A DNA stretch of 64,000 nt, taken from NCBI GenBank assembly GCA_016215605.1, contig JACRJB010000010.1, positions 1-64,000 of the forward strand. The letters run 5' to 3'. The stretch is from Rhodopseudomonas palustris. Its GTDB lineage: Bacteria; Pseudomonadota; Alphaproteobacteria; Rhizobiales; Xanthobacteraceae. Position 1 is the stretch's first letter; each line of letters opens with the position of its first letter. Position numbers and translations under genes: made by a program. The notes under the pieces are model-generated. The model ran no database searches and had not been told where the DNA came from. It worked only from the letters and a program-made list of their open reading frames with translations. Below, in pieces: positions 24,894 to 32,847 of this stretch.

Positions 24894-25246
24894 CATCCTC
24901 CAGAACAGAGCCGGCGCGTCAGGATCGGCGAGTCTCGTCAGGATCACGAATGGACCATCCGCGCCCACCAAATTCAAGCGCGATAAGTGGGCCGGTTCGG
25001 CCCCCGTCGGACAAGATGAACCGTTGGCGGCGATCGCCAGAATGGCGTGTCATGGGGGATTTAAATCGTCGTCGCGACCAAAACTCACGGGCCGAATTGA
25101 TGTTTTGTCGATTAAATCCCGGTTTGCGTTGCGAAACAGCAACAGATGCAAGTAAATAGTATGTAGATTCAGCCCGATTCAATCGTCGGGATTGCGAGCC
25201 GGAACCGCCCCGAGTAATCCTTGCTACATGGGCTCGGGGTGAATCG
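24894..25246. promoter_or_regulatory. divergent region upstream of the Wza-like gene
   Basis: About 350 bases between two divergent genes, with no gene in it. It is AT-richer near 25060-25170. It contains the inverted repeat GTTGCG-AAAC-AGCAAC at 25128-25143, whose near-identical twin lies at 32508-32523 in the other divergent region of this locus. It is about 104 bases before the start of the Wza-like gene, a good position for an operator. Confidence 0.5.
25128..25143. promoter_or_regulatory. inverted-repeat candidate operator, copy 1
   Basis: The sequence is GTTGCGAAACAGCAAC, with arms GTTGC and GCAAC. It matches 15 of 16 bases of the copy at 32508-32523. Both copies stand in divergent promoter regions of the polysaccharide locus and both are followed by A. 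I saw no third exact copy in the window. A shared transcription factor site is inferred. Confidence 0.5.
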
Positions 25247-26458
25247 ATGATCAAATCATTTATTTCCAAGAAATTGGCGTTCAACTGTCTGGTCGGGAGT
25301 TCGCTCGCTTTATTCTTGGCTGGCTGCGGGACAATCACCCCTTCGTCAGGTCCGCAAAGTGATGATATTCGCTCGCAGTATACCGAGAGCGGGCCCGATT
25401 ATTCTCTGGTCAAGGTGACGCCCGAGATCATCTCGATTCTGCACAAGTACGAGCCCAAGGGGCTTGCGGGCGCCTTTACCGATCGGCGGCCTCCGGCTTC
25501 GATCGTGTTCGGCATCGGCGATGTGGTCTCGGTGACGATCTTCGAAGCGGCGGCAGGTGGTCTGTTCATTCCTGCCGAAGCGGGCGTCCGTCCCGGCAAC
25601 TATGTGACGATCCCGGATCAGGCCGTCGACAACGACGGCAACATTTCCGTTCCCTACGCCGGTCTGATCAAAGCGAACGGTCGCACGAACGTCGAGATCC
25701 AGCGCTCGATCGTCGAGCGGATCGCGAACCGCGCGATCGAACCGCAGGTCGTGGTGGCGATGTCGTCGCAGCGGACCGGCTTGATCAGCGTGATCGGCGA
25801 GGTCAATGCGCCCGCCCGCTATCCGGCCAGCGGCTCCGGCGCAGAGGATCGGGTGCTCGACGCGATCACCCGCGCGGGTGGCATCAAGGGGCAGGGCTAC
25901 GAGACCTGGGTGATGCTGGAGCGCGGCGGCAAGCGCGCCACGGTGCCGTTCGAGAACCTCGTGATGGCGCCTCAGAACAACATCTATGTCCGTCCCGGCG
26001 ACCGAATCTACGTGTATCGGGAGCAGCAGAAATTCCTGGCCTTCGGGGCGAGCGGCCAGAGCGGCCTGTTCAACTTCGATGCCTGGCGGATCAATCTGGG
26101 CGAAGCGGTCGGCAAGGCGGGCGGGTTGCTCGACTCGCAGGCCGACCCCGGCGCGGTCTTCCTGTATCGCCGCGAGCCTCGTGAGGTCGCTGCTCAGCTC
26201 GGAGTCGACGTCGCCAAGTATCAGACCGAGACCGTCCCGGTGGTGTTCGCCATCAACTTCAAGGATCCGGGTGGATTCTTCCTGGCCACGAACGTGGTCA
26301 TGAAGAACCAGGACATCATCTACGTCTCGAATGCGAAGTCGGTTGAAGTGTCCAAGGTCCTGCAGTTCATGCGCCTGATCATGGCCACCGGCTCGGATGC
26401 GGTGAACCTCAGCAACGACGCGCTGATCTTCCGCAACAACATCAAACTTGCTCCGTAA
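25247..26458 (+). CDS. polysaccharide export outer-membrane lipoprotein (Wza-like)
   Basis: 403 aa. A lipoprotein signal ends in LAGC with Cys27 as the lipidation site. The Poly_export domain spans about residues 85-180 (FGIGDVVSVTIFEA, ISVPYAGLIKANGRT), followed by SLBB-type repeats (GLISVIGEVNAPARYP, LDAITRAGGIKG, YVRPGDRIYVYR). Such proteins form the outer-membrane channel for exopolysaccharide, coupled to the Wzc-type protein encoded at 35039-37297. The start is ATG 25247. It is monocistronic: a strong terminator follows at 26538. Confidence 0.93.
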   Translation: MIKSFISKKLAFNCLVGSSLALFLAGCGTITPSSGPQSDDIRSQYTESGPDYSLVKVTPEIISILHKYEPKGLAGAFTDRRPPASIVFGIGDVVSVTIFEAAAGGLFIPAEAGVRPGNYVTIPDQAVDNDGNISVPYAGLIKANGRTNVEIQRSIVERIANRAIEPQVVVAMSSQRTGLISVIGEVNAPARYPASGSGAEDRVLDAITRAGGIKGQGYETWVMLERGGKRATVPFENLVMAPQNNIYVRPGDRIYVYREQQKFLAFGASGQSGLFNFDAWRINLGEAVGKAGGLLDSQADPGAVFLYRREPREVAAQLGVDVAKYQTETVPVVFAINFKDPGGFFLATNVVMKNQDIIYVSNAKSVEVSKVLQFMRLIMATGSDAVNLSNDALIFRNNIKLAP

Positions 26459-26537
26459 CGGGGCAGGGTTGGGATAGGTCGCACCGGCCGACTGATGCAG
26501 TACAGGCCGGTGCAGTTTGGAACTCGAAGAGACATGC

Positions 26538-26571
26538 GGCCTCTCACCCGTCCGGGTGAGAGGCCCTTTTT
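26538..26571 (+). terminator. intrinsic terminator after the Wza-like gene
   Basis: Arms GGCCTCTCACCCG and CGGGTGAGAGGCC form a perfect 13-bp stem with a two-base loop (TC), followed by CTTTTTG. It lies 80 bases after the stop codon. It is the clearest end-of-gene terminator in the window. Confidence 0.9.
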
Positions 26572-26721
26572 GTGATCGGCGGGAATTTGGCCGAGGCGGG
26601 AACGAGCATCTGCTCGCGGCGTCGAAACGAAGCACGATCGCTCGCTGCGCAGCGTGCTGAAATCCTTGCTTTCAACCGGCCACTGTACAGAATGCGCAAG
26701 GGCATTCGCGGAGGGTTTGCA

Positions 26722-26961
26722 ATGAGGCTGCTGTTTGCAACGGTCATGGCCGCAATGGCCAGCATCGCTGTCCCGCCGAGCGTCTCCGCTCAAGGCGTCA
26801 AGGATCCAGCGAACTACGGACCGCCGACGCGACAGGCCACGACGCCGACCGAGGCGACGAGGCCGACCACGACCCAGAACATTCCGACCAATGCGCTGCC
26901 TCCCGGGGTCGCCATCCAGCGCACCTATCGTGACGGCACGCTCGTCCCGTACGTTCGGTGA
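26722..26961 (+). CDS. short exported protein, AQGVxDP type
   Basis: 79 aa. The signal peptide covers residues 1-28 (MRLLFATVMAAMASIAVPPS… VSA), then the mature start QGVKDPANYG, a Thr/Pro-rich linker (TTPTEATRPTTTQ) and the C-terminal PPGVAIQRTYRDGTLVPYVR. ATG 26722 follows GGAGGG at seven bases. The start of the mature protein matches the protein at 52961-53206 (AQGVNDPSTPN). Linkers of this kind suggest a surface or periplasmic protein; the function is unknown. Confidence 0.7.
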   Translation: MRLLFATVMAAMASIAVPPSVSAQGVKDPANYGPPTRQATTPTEATRPTTTQNIPTNALPPGVAIQRTYRDGTLVPYVR

Positions 26962-27145
26962 AAGCCGTGGCGGTCGGCAGACTGATCGCGATGATCACGG
27001 CTGTGCGGTCGCGTGACCACGTCTCGACGAGCAGCGTTGCTCTGGTCGTCCAGGTCGCCGGGCCTTGATGCCGGCGACCGATGGTCGTGTTCGACGTGGC
27101 GATGGCCGGAACGGCCGCCTGCGTTCATCATTGAGTGCTGCCGAC

Positions 27146-27634
27146 ATGGGCGGGAACGGCGGCGCCAGCGTTCGCAAGCCAGTAGTCGGTTGGACTTTGC
27201 TGGAGGCGAGCGGTGCGGCGCGCGGGCTGTGCGCCTGTCTTGCCATTGTCGCGCTGTTCAGCAGCTGCATGGCGATCGGCACCGCGCAAACACAGGAAGC
27301 GGATACCGATCCACCGTTGAACGACCCGGCGGTGACCATGACCCGGCCTGAATGGCAGCAGCGGATCGAGCAGGCGAGGCGGCGGGCCCGCGACGTTGCG
27401 CTCGATCGGCGGCTTCACCCGGAGCGCTACCTTCCACCTCCTCCGGAGGACCCGGAAATATCGGCGACCGCTCGTGTGCTCCGCGACGAGAGTCTGCAGC
27501 CGGGCGATATCGTCGCGACAAAGAAGGGGCTGATGATGTTTCGAGGCAGAAGCGATCAGCCCAGAAGCGAAGCGGACTTCGTTCCACTGCCGGGCGGTGA
27601 GACCCGCGAGGCTGCCAGGCCGGGATCCCGTTAG
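27146..27634 (+). CDS. exported or membrane-anchored hypothetical protein
   Basis: 162 aa from ATG 27146. A hydrophobic stretch at about residues 26-42 (GLCACLAIVALFSSCMAIG) could be a signal peptide or lipoprotein signal. A polar region with Arg-rich helices (QQRIEQARRRARDVALDRRL) and the motif PEDPEISATARVLRDESLQP follows. The segment PGDIVATKKGLMMFRGRS is compact and looks like a small folded unit. I do not recognise a family. The start is uncertain because an ATG 27 codons upstream is also in frame. Confidence 0.55.
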   Translation: MGGNGGASVRKPVVGWTLLEASGAARGLCACLAIVALFSSCMAIGTAQTQEADTDPPLNDPAVTMTRPEWQQRIEQARRRARDVALDRRLHPERYLPPPPEDPEISATARVLRDESLQPGDIVATKKGLMMFRGRSDQPRSEADFVPLPGGETREAARPGSR

Positions 27635-27737
27635 AGCGTTTTCGAGCGAAGTGGAAACCGGTTCGCGTGAAGAAAACGCGTCAAAACAAAAGTCTAGAGC
27701 TCCGGTTCTGATTCTATCAGAACCGGAAAAGCTCTAG
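27632..27737. repeat. intergenic repeat with terminal hairpin
   Basis: The unit begins TTAGAGCGTTTTCGAGCGAA, runs through AGAAAACGCGTCAAAACA and ends in a hairpin: CTAGAGCT (27694-27701) pairs with AGCTCTAG (27730-27737), and CCGGTTCTGAT (27702-27712) with ATCAGAACCGG (27716-27726). I recognise the wording as a repeat family widespread in Bradyrhizobium and Rhodopseudomonas genomes. It lies between two convergent genes and supplies the stop codon of the right-hand one. It could work as a two-way terminator. Confidence 0.8.
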
Positions 27738-28453
27738 TCGCTCCGCCTGAGGGACGTCGCAAACCGCGGGTTGATCGAATCGGCGGTGTCGAGGAGGAAC
27801 TTCCTCCCTTCCGGGGTTGCCTGTCGATAGGCCGTCGTCAGCGCCGTTTCATACGAGGGCCCGCGGGACAGCAGTGCCCTGAGGTCGGACTGCGCCAGGA
27901 TTTTGATTTCTTCATCGACCGCGGCGGGCGTGGTGATCAGCGCCCGGATCCGGGTGGCCATCGCCTCGGGCGGAAGGCGCCCGGTGAGGTACGACATCTT
28001 GAGAGCCGCCGCCGAAGGCTGATCGACGCTGCTCTCCAGCAAGCCAAGCATCAGCCACAACGCAGAATTGACGGGGCTTGCCGACAGCGCAGACCTCACC
28101 GCGCTCTGGGCGTCGCGGTTCACCTCTTTTCGATCAGCCTGGTCCGACGGGGCCGTCGCCAGGGCCAGCTTCGCCTTGTTCGCCGCGCTGTCGGAGAGAA
28201 TGCCGCTGTCGAACGAAAGGGCCGCGGCCAGCGCGCCGCTATCCGGAGCCGGCTTGGCATTGGTGAAGAAATCTGCCGTGCGAAACGCCGGGCGCACGAA
28301 CTCTGCCACGGCTTGGGAACATGCATACAGCGCAAGCGCAACGCCAAGGCCTGCACCGATGCTTCGGAGCAAGACGGTGGAGTTCAACGGCGCCCATCGG
28401 ACGGGCCGGGGGTGAAAGGCGCGAAATCCCGTCCCGTTGTCCGAGTTGCTCAT
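27734..28453 (-). CDS. membrane-anchored helical protein, paralogue of the 37281 gene
   Basis: 239 aa from ATG 28453; ATG 28507 is an alternative. One membrane segment lies near residues 28-52 (STVLLRSIGAGLGVALALYA), then a periplasmic or cytoplasmic helical domain. The part SALSASPVNSALWLMLGLLE… SYLTGRLPPEAMATRIRAL aligns by eye with AALAQAPTDAYLWAARYALA… SYQLGPREGWIALLRH of the protein at 37281-38048. This suggests a duplicated family tied to polysaccharide synthesis. Its stop codon lies inside the repeat hairpin. Confidence 0.7.
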   Translation of the reverse strand: MSNSDNGTGFRAFHPRPVRWAPLNSTVLLRSIGAGLGVALALYACSQAVAEFVRPAFRTADFFTNAKPAPDSGALAAALSFDSGILSDSAANKAKLALATAPSDQADRKEVNRDAQSAVRSALSASPVNSALWLMLGLLESSVDQPSAAALKMSYLTGRLPPEAMATRIRALITTPAAVDEEIKILAQSDLRALLSRGPSYETALTTAYRQATPEGRKFLLDTADSINPRFATSLRRSD

Positions 28454-28511
28454 CGAGACGGACTCATCTCTGCACGCCACACGCGTTGCACGAAGGACCT
28501 TCCCCACATCG

Positions 28512-29249
28512 CTAGATCGCCATCATGCTGTCGCCCTGCACCGACAGCAGGGTTAAATTGCCGGTCGCGTAAGCGCCCGTGTCGATGTTAATTCGATTCG
28601 GCCGGATATCCGGAACCGGAACCGGCGTATGGCCATGCACGATGTATTTGCCGAAATGGTCCTCGCAGGACAGGAATTCGTCGCGAATCCACAGCATGTC
28701 TTCGTCACGCTGCGCCTCGAGCGGAACCCCCGGTCGCACTCCGGCATGCACGAAAAAGTAGTCTCCGCAGACGAAGGACGATGGCAAACCCCGCATGAAT
28801 GCAACATGTGACTCGGGCAGAGCCGCATTCAAACCGGCAATCAGCTGGACCTGCTCCTCCGGCGACGGATTGATCGAGGGGTGAAGCCCGTAGGACATCA
28901 GCGTCGGCAGGCCTCCATACTGGCGCCACTCACCGACTCTCTTGGGGTTTTCGAGTGCGTCGAGCATGAACGCCTCGTGGTTGCCCTTCAGGCAGACGGT
29001 TTCACGGACCGAGCTCCGCCAGATCAACAGATCGAGCACGCCGCATGAATCCGGACCGCGGTCGACATAGTCACCGAGATAAACCTCGATGGCACGCTGC
29101 GGGGCCGAATTGGCGAGGTCAACGTCGATTACCCTGAAGACCTGGTTAAGGAGATCCGAGCGGCCATGGACGTCGCCAACGGCGTAAATTCGAATACCCT
29201 CGGGCAAGCGCGGCTTGATGATCTGGGTTTTTCGTCGAAAAAGTCCCAT
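28512..29249 (-). CDS. serine/threonine-protein-phosphatase-like metallophosphoesterase
   Basis: 245 aa. The metal-binding signature of PPP-type phosphatases is complete: GDVHG (25-29), GDYVDRG (59-65) and GNHE (89-92), with later His ligands in FVHAG and YIVHGHTP. Proteins of this size resemble PrpA/ApaH-like bacterial phosphatases. No signal peptide is present, so it is cytoplasmic. Within a polysaccharide locus that encodes a tyrosine autokinase it might control phosphorylation, although PPP enzymes mostly act on Ser/Thr. ATG 29249 is the only good start. Confidence 0.9.
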   Translation of the reverse strand: MGLFRRKTQIIKPRLPEGIRIYAVGDVHGRSDLLNQVFRVIDVDLANSAPQRAIEVYLGDYVDRGPDSCGVLDLLIWRSSVRETVCLKGNHEAFMLDALENPKRVGEWRQYGGLPTLMSYGLHPSINPSPEEQVQLIAGLNAALPESHVAFMRGLPSSFVCGDYFFVHAGVRPGVPLEAQRDEDMLWIRDEFLSCEDHFGKYIVHGHTPVPVPDIRPNRINIDTGAYATGNLTLLSVQGDSMMAI

Positions 29250-29446
29250 TTGTCGTCGAATCTTCCCATCGTCGCTTCACTGTGATCCGGCGGCGTACCT
29301 TTAAACCGGCCGGGCGACCTTCATATCATTAACAGAACACAACGGCATTGGAGCGGATTTGATTCAATAGAATGGCCGCGAAGGAGCGGTATTTCAAAAG
29401 CCGAGCGATACGCTTCCCAGAGATAAGGACATGGGGAGCGCGTCAA

Positions 29447-30064
29447 ATGCGTAAGATTCTGGGACTGATTGCGGCGTCTGCCGCGGTGTTTGCGATCGGC
29501 GTCAATAGCCCGGCCAAGGCCGGTCTCCTCGGCAGCCCTCTGGCGCTCCGCGGGGCTGTTCAATTCATTAAGTTCGACCGGCCGACGCTGCCGCCGATGA
29601 CCTTCACCCAATTCTGCCTGAAGTACGGCGACGAATGCAAACCTCGGCGGATGGTGTTTCGGGGCGGGCGTTCGAAATTGACCGCGGAGCGGTGGGCGGA
29701 ACTGAAGAGCGTCAATCGCGAGGTCAACACCGCGATCCAGCCGGAGCGAAATCTCGAGGGTCTCGCTGGAGAGAAATGGCTCATTCGACCGGTGAGCGGT
29801 GACTGCAACGACTACGCGGTGACCAAGCGCCATGAACTGATCGCGAAGGGGTGGCCGGCTCGCAATGTTCTGCTGAGTGAAGTCGTCACGGATTCGGGCG
29901 AGCACCACCTGGTGGTCGTTGTCCGGACGACTGCCGGCGATCTCGTGCTCGACAATCTTTCCGGCGGCATCACGCCCTGGCAGCGGACGCCGTATCAGTG
30001 GGTCCGAATTCAGATGCCCAAGAATCCGAACTACTGGGCGTCCCTCGAGCCCCGTAACGCGTAA
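29447..30064 (+). CDS. bacterial transglutaminase-like cysteine peptidase (BTLCP family)
   Basis: 205 aa with a signal peptide (1-25, …NSPAKA). The catalytic triad is visible: Cys120 in SGDCNDYA, His153/154 in GEHHLVVV, and Asp169 in LVLDN. BTLCP proteins (PF06035; LapG relatives) are periplasmic cysteine peptidases; LapG cuts a large adhesin. I chose ATG 29447 (GGGGAG upstream) because the frame before it does not look like protein. With exopolysaccharide genes all around, control of surface adhesion is a reasonable guess. The adhesin is not in this window. Confidence 0.9.
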   Translation: MRKILGLIAASAAVFAIGVNSPAKAGLLGSPLALRGAVQFIKFDRPTLPPMTFTQFCLKYGDECKPRRMVFRGGRSKLTAERWAELKSVNREVNTAIQPERNLEGLAGEKWLIRPVSGDCNDYAVTKRHELIAKGWPARNVLLSEVVTDSGEHHLVVVVRTTAGDLVLDNLSGGITPWQRTPYQWVRIQMPKNPNYWASLEPRNA

Positions 30065-30096
30065 GCGCGTCGACGACAACGCCGCCGCACGGACAA

Positions 30097-31380
30097 TCAG
30101 GACCGTGCGGACTGGCTGAAACCTTGTGTGAGCCCGAGTCCGACGATGATCCCGAGCACAGTCGAGACCATCGGATCATGCAGACCGTCGCCCATGAACG
30201 CGCTGACCGCCGCAATGGCGATCGCGCCGGCCGCGGCCCCCGAGTAGAACCAGTCTCTTCCGCGCCGCAGGGCGCCGGATAAGAGCCTCGCCAGCAGCGT
30301 CATGGCGATGATGACGGCGCCAACCAGGCCAAGCCAGCCAATCTCGATCGCCCAGGCCGCGGCTGTACTGGGAGCGGACAGGGTGCCGGACGCCTCACTG
30401 TCCTGGTAGAGGCGGGCCAAGGTCGCGAACGTGCCCGCGCCGGAGCCCAGCCATCGGACATCCGCGAGCATTCGCTCCAGTTCAGCATTGACGGTCGTTG
30501 CGGGAACGAAGTGAAGCAGCGCCGATCCGCTGGAGCTGCCGTTGGCGAGCCAGCCGAGCAGGATCATCACCGCTGCCAGGAACGCGACAGCGAGCGCCGC
30601 CACGAGCCACCGTCCGAGATCGAGGCGACGGATGACGACCAGCATGGCAAACAGCGCAATGCCGATCGCGACGCCTGCCCATTGCGCGGCTGGTCCGACC
30701 AGCAGCAGCGCCGCCGTATTCGCGACAAGCCCGACGCCGGCGCCAATCCCGATCAGCAGAAACGGGGTCGCGGCCTGATGCCGGGTTTCTCGACGCTCCA
30801 ACGCCATGGTCAGGAGCGCGAGATTGAGCAGGAGACCGATGCCGGCGAGTTCGACGGCGACATCGCGGGGAAAACTCAGGGGAAGATTCCCTGTAATCGG
30901 TTCGAGAACCTGCAGGATGACCGTCAACGCGGGCAACGTGACGGCGGCTCCCGCGGTCAGCAGGATCAGTTCGGCGCGCCAACGTTCTCGACCAATGCCG
31001 ATCGTCACCATGATGAGGCCGATCATGGAGAGGGTAGAGAACAACGAGGAGGTCGTGGCACCGCGATCGATCGTGATGTGGCCGAACCAACGATCGCCCA
31101 GCGCGTCGTTGGCGTTGCTCCACACAGGGTGGGCCAGGATCGTCGGCGCCGGCAGCAATTGGACCACGATGCAGAGCGAAACCAACAGGGGGATCCACCA
31201 CACCCCCTCGGTCGCGCGTTGCAGCCGCAGCGCATCGAGATGTCTGGCATTTGCCGCCATCGCAACGAGCGCAATCGCGACGACAAGCGTCTGAAAGAGG
31301 ATCGGGATCGCGCCGCTCCAGAGAGCGAGCGCGGGGCTCACGGCGATCAGGCCGATGATAATATTAAATGCGAGCGACAA
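30097..31380 (-). CDS. O-antigen-ligase-like membrane protein, probably degenerate
   Basis: 427 aa starting from a TTG, with about ten to twelve hydrophobic segments. It aligns in plan with the ligase-like protein at 33460-34893: the loop HPVWSNANDALG, then GSGAGTFATL where the other has GTGMGTFTWAF. The conserved His that follows this loop in Wzy/WaaL proteins (AHSTPLEL in the paralogue) is replaced by STAAAWAI. It may have lost catalysis and serve another role, such as a partner subunit. It is transcribed away from its paralogue. Confidence 0.72.
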   Translation of the reverse strand: MSLAFNIIIGLIAVSPALALWSGAIPILFQTLVVAIALVAMAANARHLDALRLQRATEGVWWIPLLVSLCIVVQLLPAPTILAHPVWSNANDALGDRWFGHITIDRGATTSSLFSTLSMIGLIMVTIGIGRERWRAELILLTAGAAVTLPALTVILQVLEPITGNLPLSFPRDVAVELAGIGLLLNLALLTMALERRETRHQAATPFLLIGIGAGVGLVANTAALLLVGPAAQWAGVAIGIALFAMLVVIRRLDLGRWLVAALAVAFLAAVMILLGWLANGSSSGSALLHFVPATTVNAELERMLADVRWLGSGAGTFATLARLYQDSEASGTLSAPSTAAAWAIEIGWLGLVGAVIIAMTLLARLLSGALRRGRDWFYSGAAAGAIAIAAVSAFMGDGLHDPMVSTVLGIIVGLGLTQGFSQSARS

Positions 31381-31495
31381 TTCCGACTATCGATCTTTTA
31401 AGCGATCGACGGACCATACAGCCCAGGAATTGCTTTGCAAGGCGGACGCCGATGTGGAACGGATCGGAAATGCGTCCAGTCGAAACCGGTTGTTG

Positions 31496-31780
31496 TCAGG
31501 TCTCGCGAACCCGGACGCCGGCGTGCGCCTCTCCGGTCCGGCCGGCGCGGGCCGCCGCAACGGTCCAGCGTGTCAGGGAGCCGAGGACGTAGCCACCCTG
31601 CATCGCCAGGATGACGATCGCACAACCGAGCAGGGCGCTCCCGATCCCATGGCCTAGGATCAATCCTACGACGATCGTATTCACGCCAACGAAAATCGAA
31701 AGCGGGAACAGGACGAGAATATTAAATCTCATCCCGAACACAGCACCAGCGAGCAAAGCCAAGATCGCGAGATTCGCCAT
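31496..31780 (-). CDS. small two-span membrane protein
   Basis: 94 aa. There are two or three hydrophobic segments (ANLAILALLAGAVFGM; ILVLFPLSIFVGVNTIVVGL; ALLGCAIVILAMQGGYVLG) and an Arg-rich tail. I chose ATG 31780 because GGAGG stands six bases before it; the frame extends 14 codons upstream without support. I do not recognise a named family. Small proteins of this plan are frequent in Bradyrhizobium-group genomes. It lies between two minus-strand genes of the same locus and could be part of their transcript. Confidence 0.7.
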   Translation of the reverse strand: MANLAILALLAGAVFGMRFNILVLFPLSIFVGVNTIVVGLILGHGIGSALLGCAIVILAMQGGYVLGSLTRWTVAAARAGRTGEAHAGVRVRET

Positions 31781-31848
31781 TCGAATCCTCCGATTCGAAT
31801 AGTTCCCGGAATCATTTAACAATGGCTTACGTCGACCTGTGAGTCGCG

Positions 31849-32448
31849 CTAGCGGGGGCAGCTGTCGAGGAGGTCGCGATAGGCCCGGGAAAAGCCCCGC
31901 ATATCGACGAATCCGTTGATGCTGCCGGTCTCGCCCTTCACCGCGACCGAAAGCGGCGGCGCCGTTTGCCAGTCCCGTGCCACGAGCGTCTGGGCGCCAT
32001 CAGACAGATTGATGCCGGCGCCGCCGGCCAGAATCGTTCCCTCGAGCGAGACGGCCGTCTCCCCCACGGCAAGCGTCACCGATGGACGGCTCCTTGGCGG
32101 AAGAGGACTGACGACCACAAGAATCAGGTCGATCTTGCCTTTCGGATCGCAGCGAAACATCAAGCCGACGAAGTCGGGGTCCGATCGCAAGGCCTCTGCG
32201 GTTTTGAGGATTGAAACGAAGGTTTCCCCTTCTTTCCGCCCGCTCGTGCGGGACAATTTCCAGCCCGATGGCTGTATCGGTCGCGATGGGGCTTTCCCTT
32301 GCTCGCCGTCGGTGAGCGGCGGTATTGCGGGCGCGCGCGGTGACGGCGGAGGTGACGACGAAAGCGGCTCGCTTCCAGCCTGGCCTGCACCGGCCAGCAA
32401 GATGACAGCTGCGACGGATCGAATTAAACACTTTCGTCCCAACATCAT
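31849..32448 (-). CDS. exported hypothetical protein
   Basis: 199 aa. The signal peptide (1-26, MMLGRKCLIRSVAAVILLAG… QAGSEP) is followed by a Pro-rich stretch (LSSSPPPSPRAPAIPP). A β-rich domain follows with SDPDFVGLMFRCDPKGKIDL and a C-terminal MRGFSRAYRDLLDSC; one Cys in each could pair. The start is ATG 32448. The closing pattern F(S/R)xAYRDLLxxC is reminiscent of small periplasmic proteins that follow an SH3-like or invasion-associated domain, but I cannot name a family. Confidence 0.68.
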   Translation of the reverse strand: MMLGRKCLIRSVAAVILLAGAGQAGSEPLSSSPPPSPRAPAIPPLTDGEQGKAPSRPIQPSGWKLSRTSGRKEGETFVSILKTAEALRSDPDFVGLMFRCDPKGKIDLILVVVSPLPPRSRPSVTLAVGETAVSLEGTILAGGAGINLSDGAQTLVARDWQTAPPLSVAVKGETGSINGFVDMRGFSRAYRDLLDSCPR

Positions 32449-32847
32449 TTATCCGATTTACACCTTCATCCTGACTGAAGAATAAAGGGCGCCAAAGCTG
32501 ATTGGATGTTGCGAAACCGCAACACTTTTGAATTTGCAACACTTTGTCGTAAACAGGTGTCGTTGACGATTGATAGAATTCAGCGGCCGGCTCGAGGTCC
32601 TTCGACAGCCGGTAACCTTCAACGACGGCTGCGACGGAACTCCAATTTAAATCGCGGCCGGTCGGCATATTCTCGGCAGAGTTGTCTTCGAGGGGCGTCC
32701 TGCCTTGGCGGGCGGGCTTAACGAAGGCGCGGTTTGACAGTCAATTGAGGTCGCTCTGGATTCATGATGATGACCGATCTGAAGCAGCCTTCGAACCGCA
32801 CGCGTTGCCGACCTGTTTCGAGGTGGATGTGGTCTGTGCGGAGACCC
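32449..32847. promoter_or_regulatory. divergent promoter region at the centre of the mirror-ordered locus
   Basis: About 320-400 bases with no supported gene. It drives a minus-strand group (31849 leftwards) and the plus-strand group with the ligase-like and Wzc-type genes. It contains the perfect inverted repeat GTTGCG-AAAC-CGCAAC at 32508-32523, the twin of the element at 25128-25143, plus a nearby TTTGCAACACTTTG (near 32533-32546) that repeats the half-site. Confidence 0.5.
32508..32523. promoter_or_regulatory. inverted-repeat candidate operator, copy 2
   Basis: GTTGCG and CGCAAC are perfect six-base arms around AAAC. The element is 60 bases from the start of the minus-strand gene. An extra half-site GCAACA follows about 15 bases on. 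It has one mismatch to copy 1 at 25128-25143. Confidence 0.5.
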
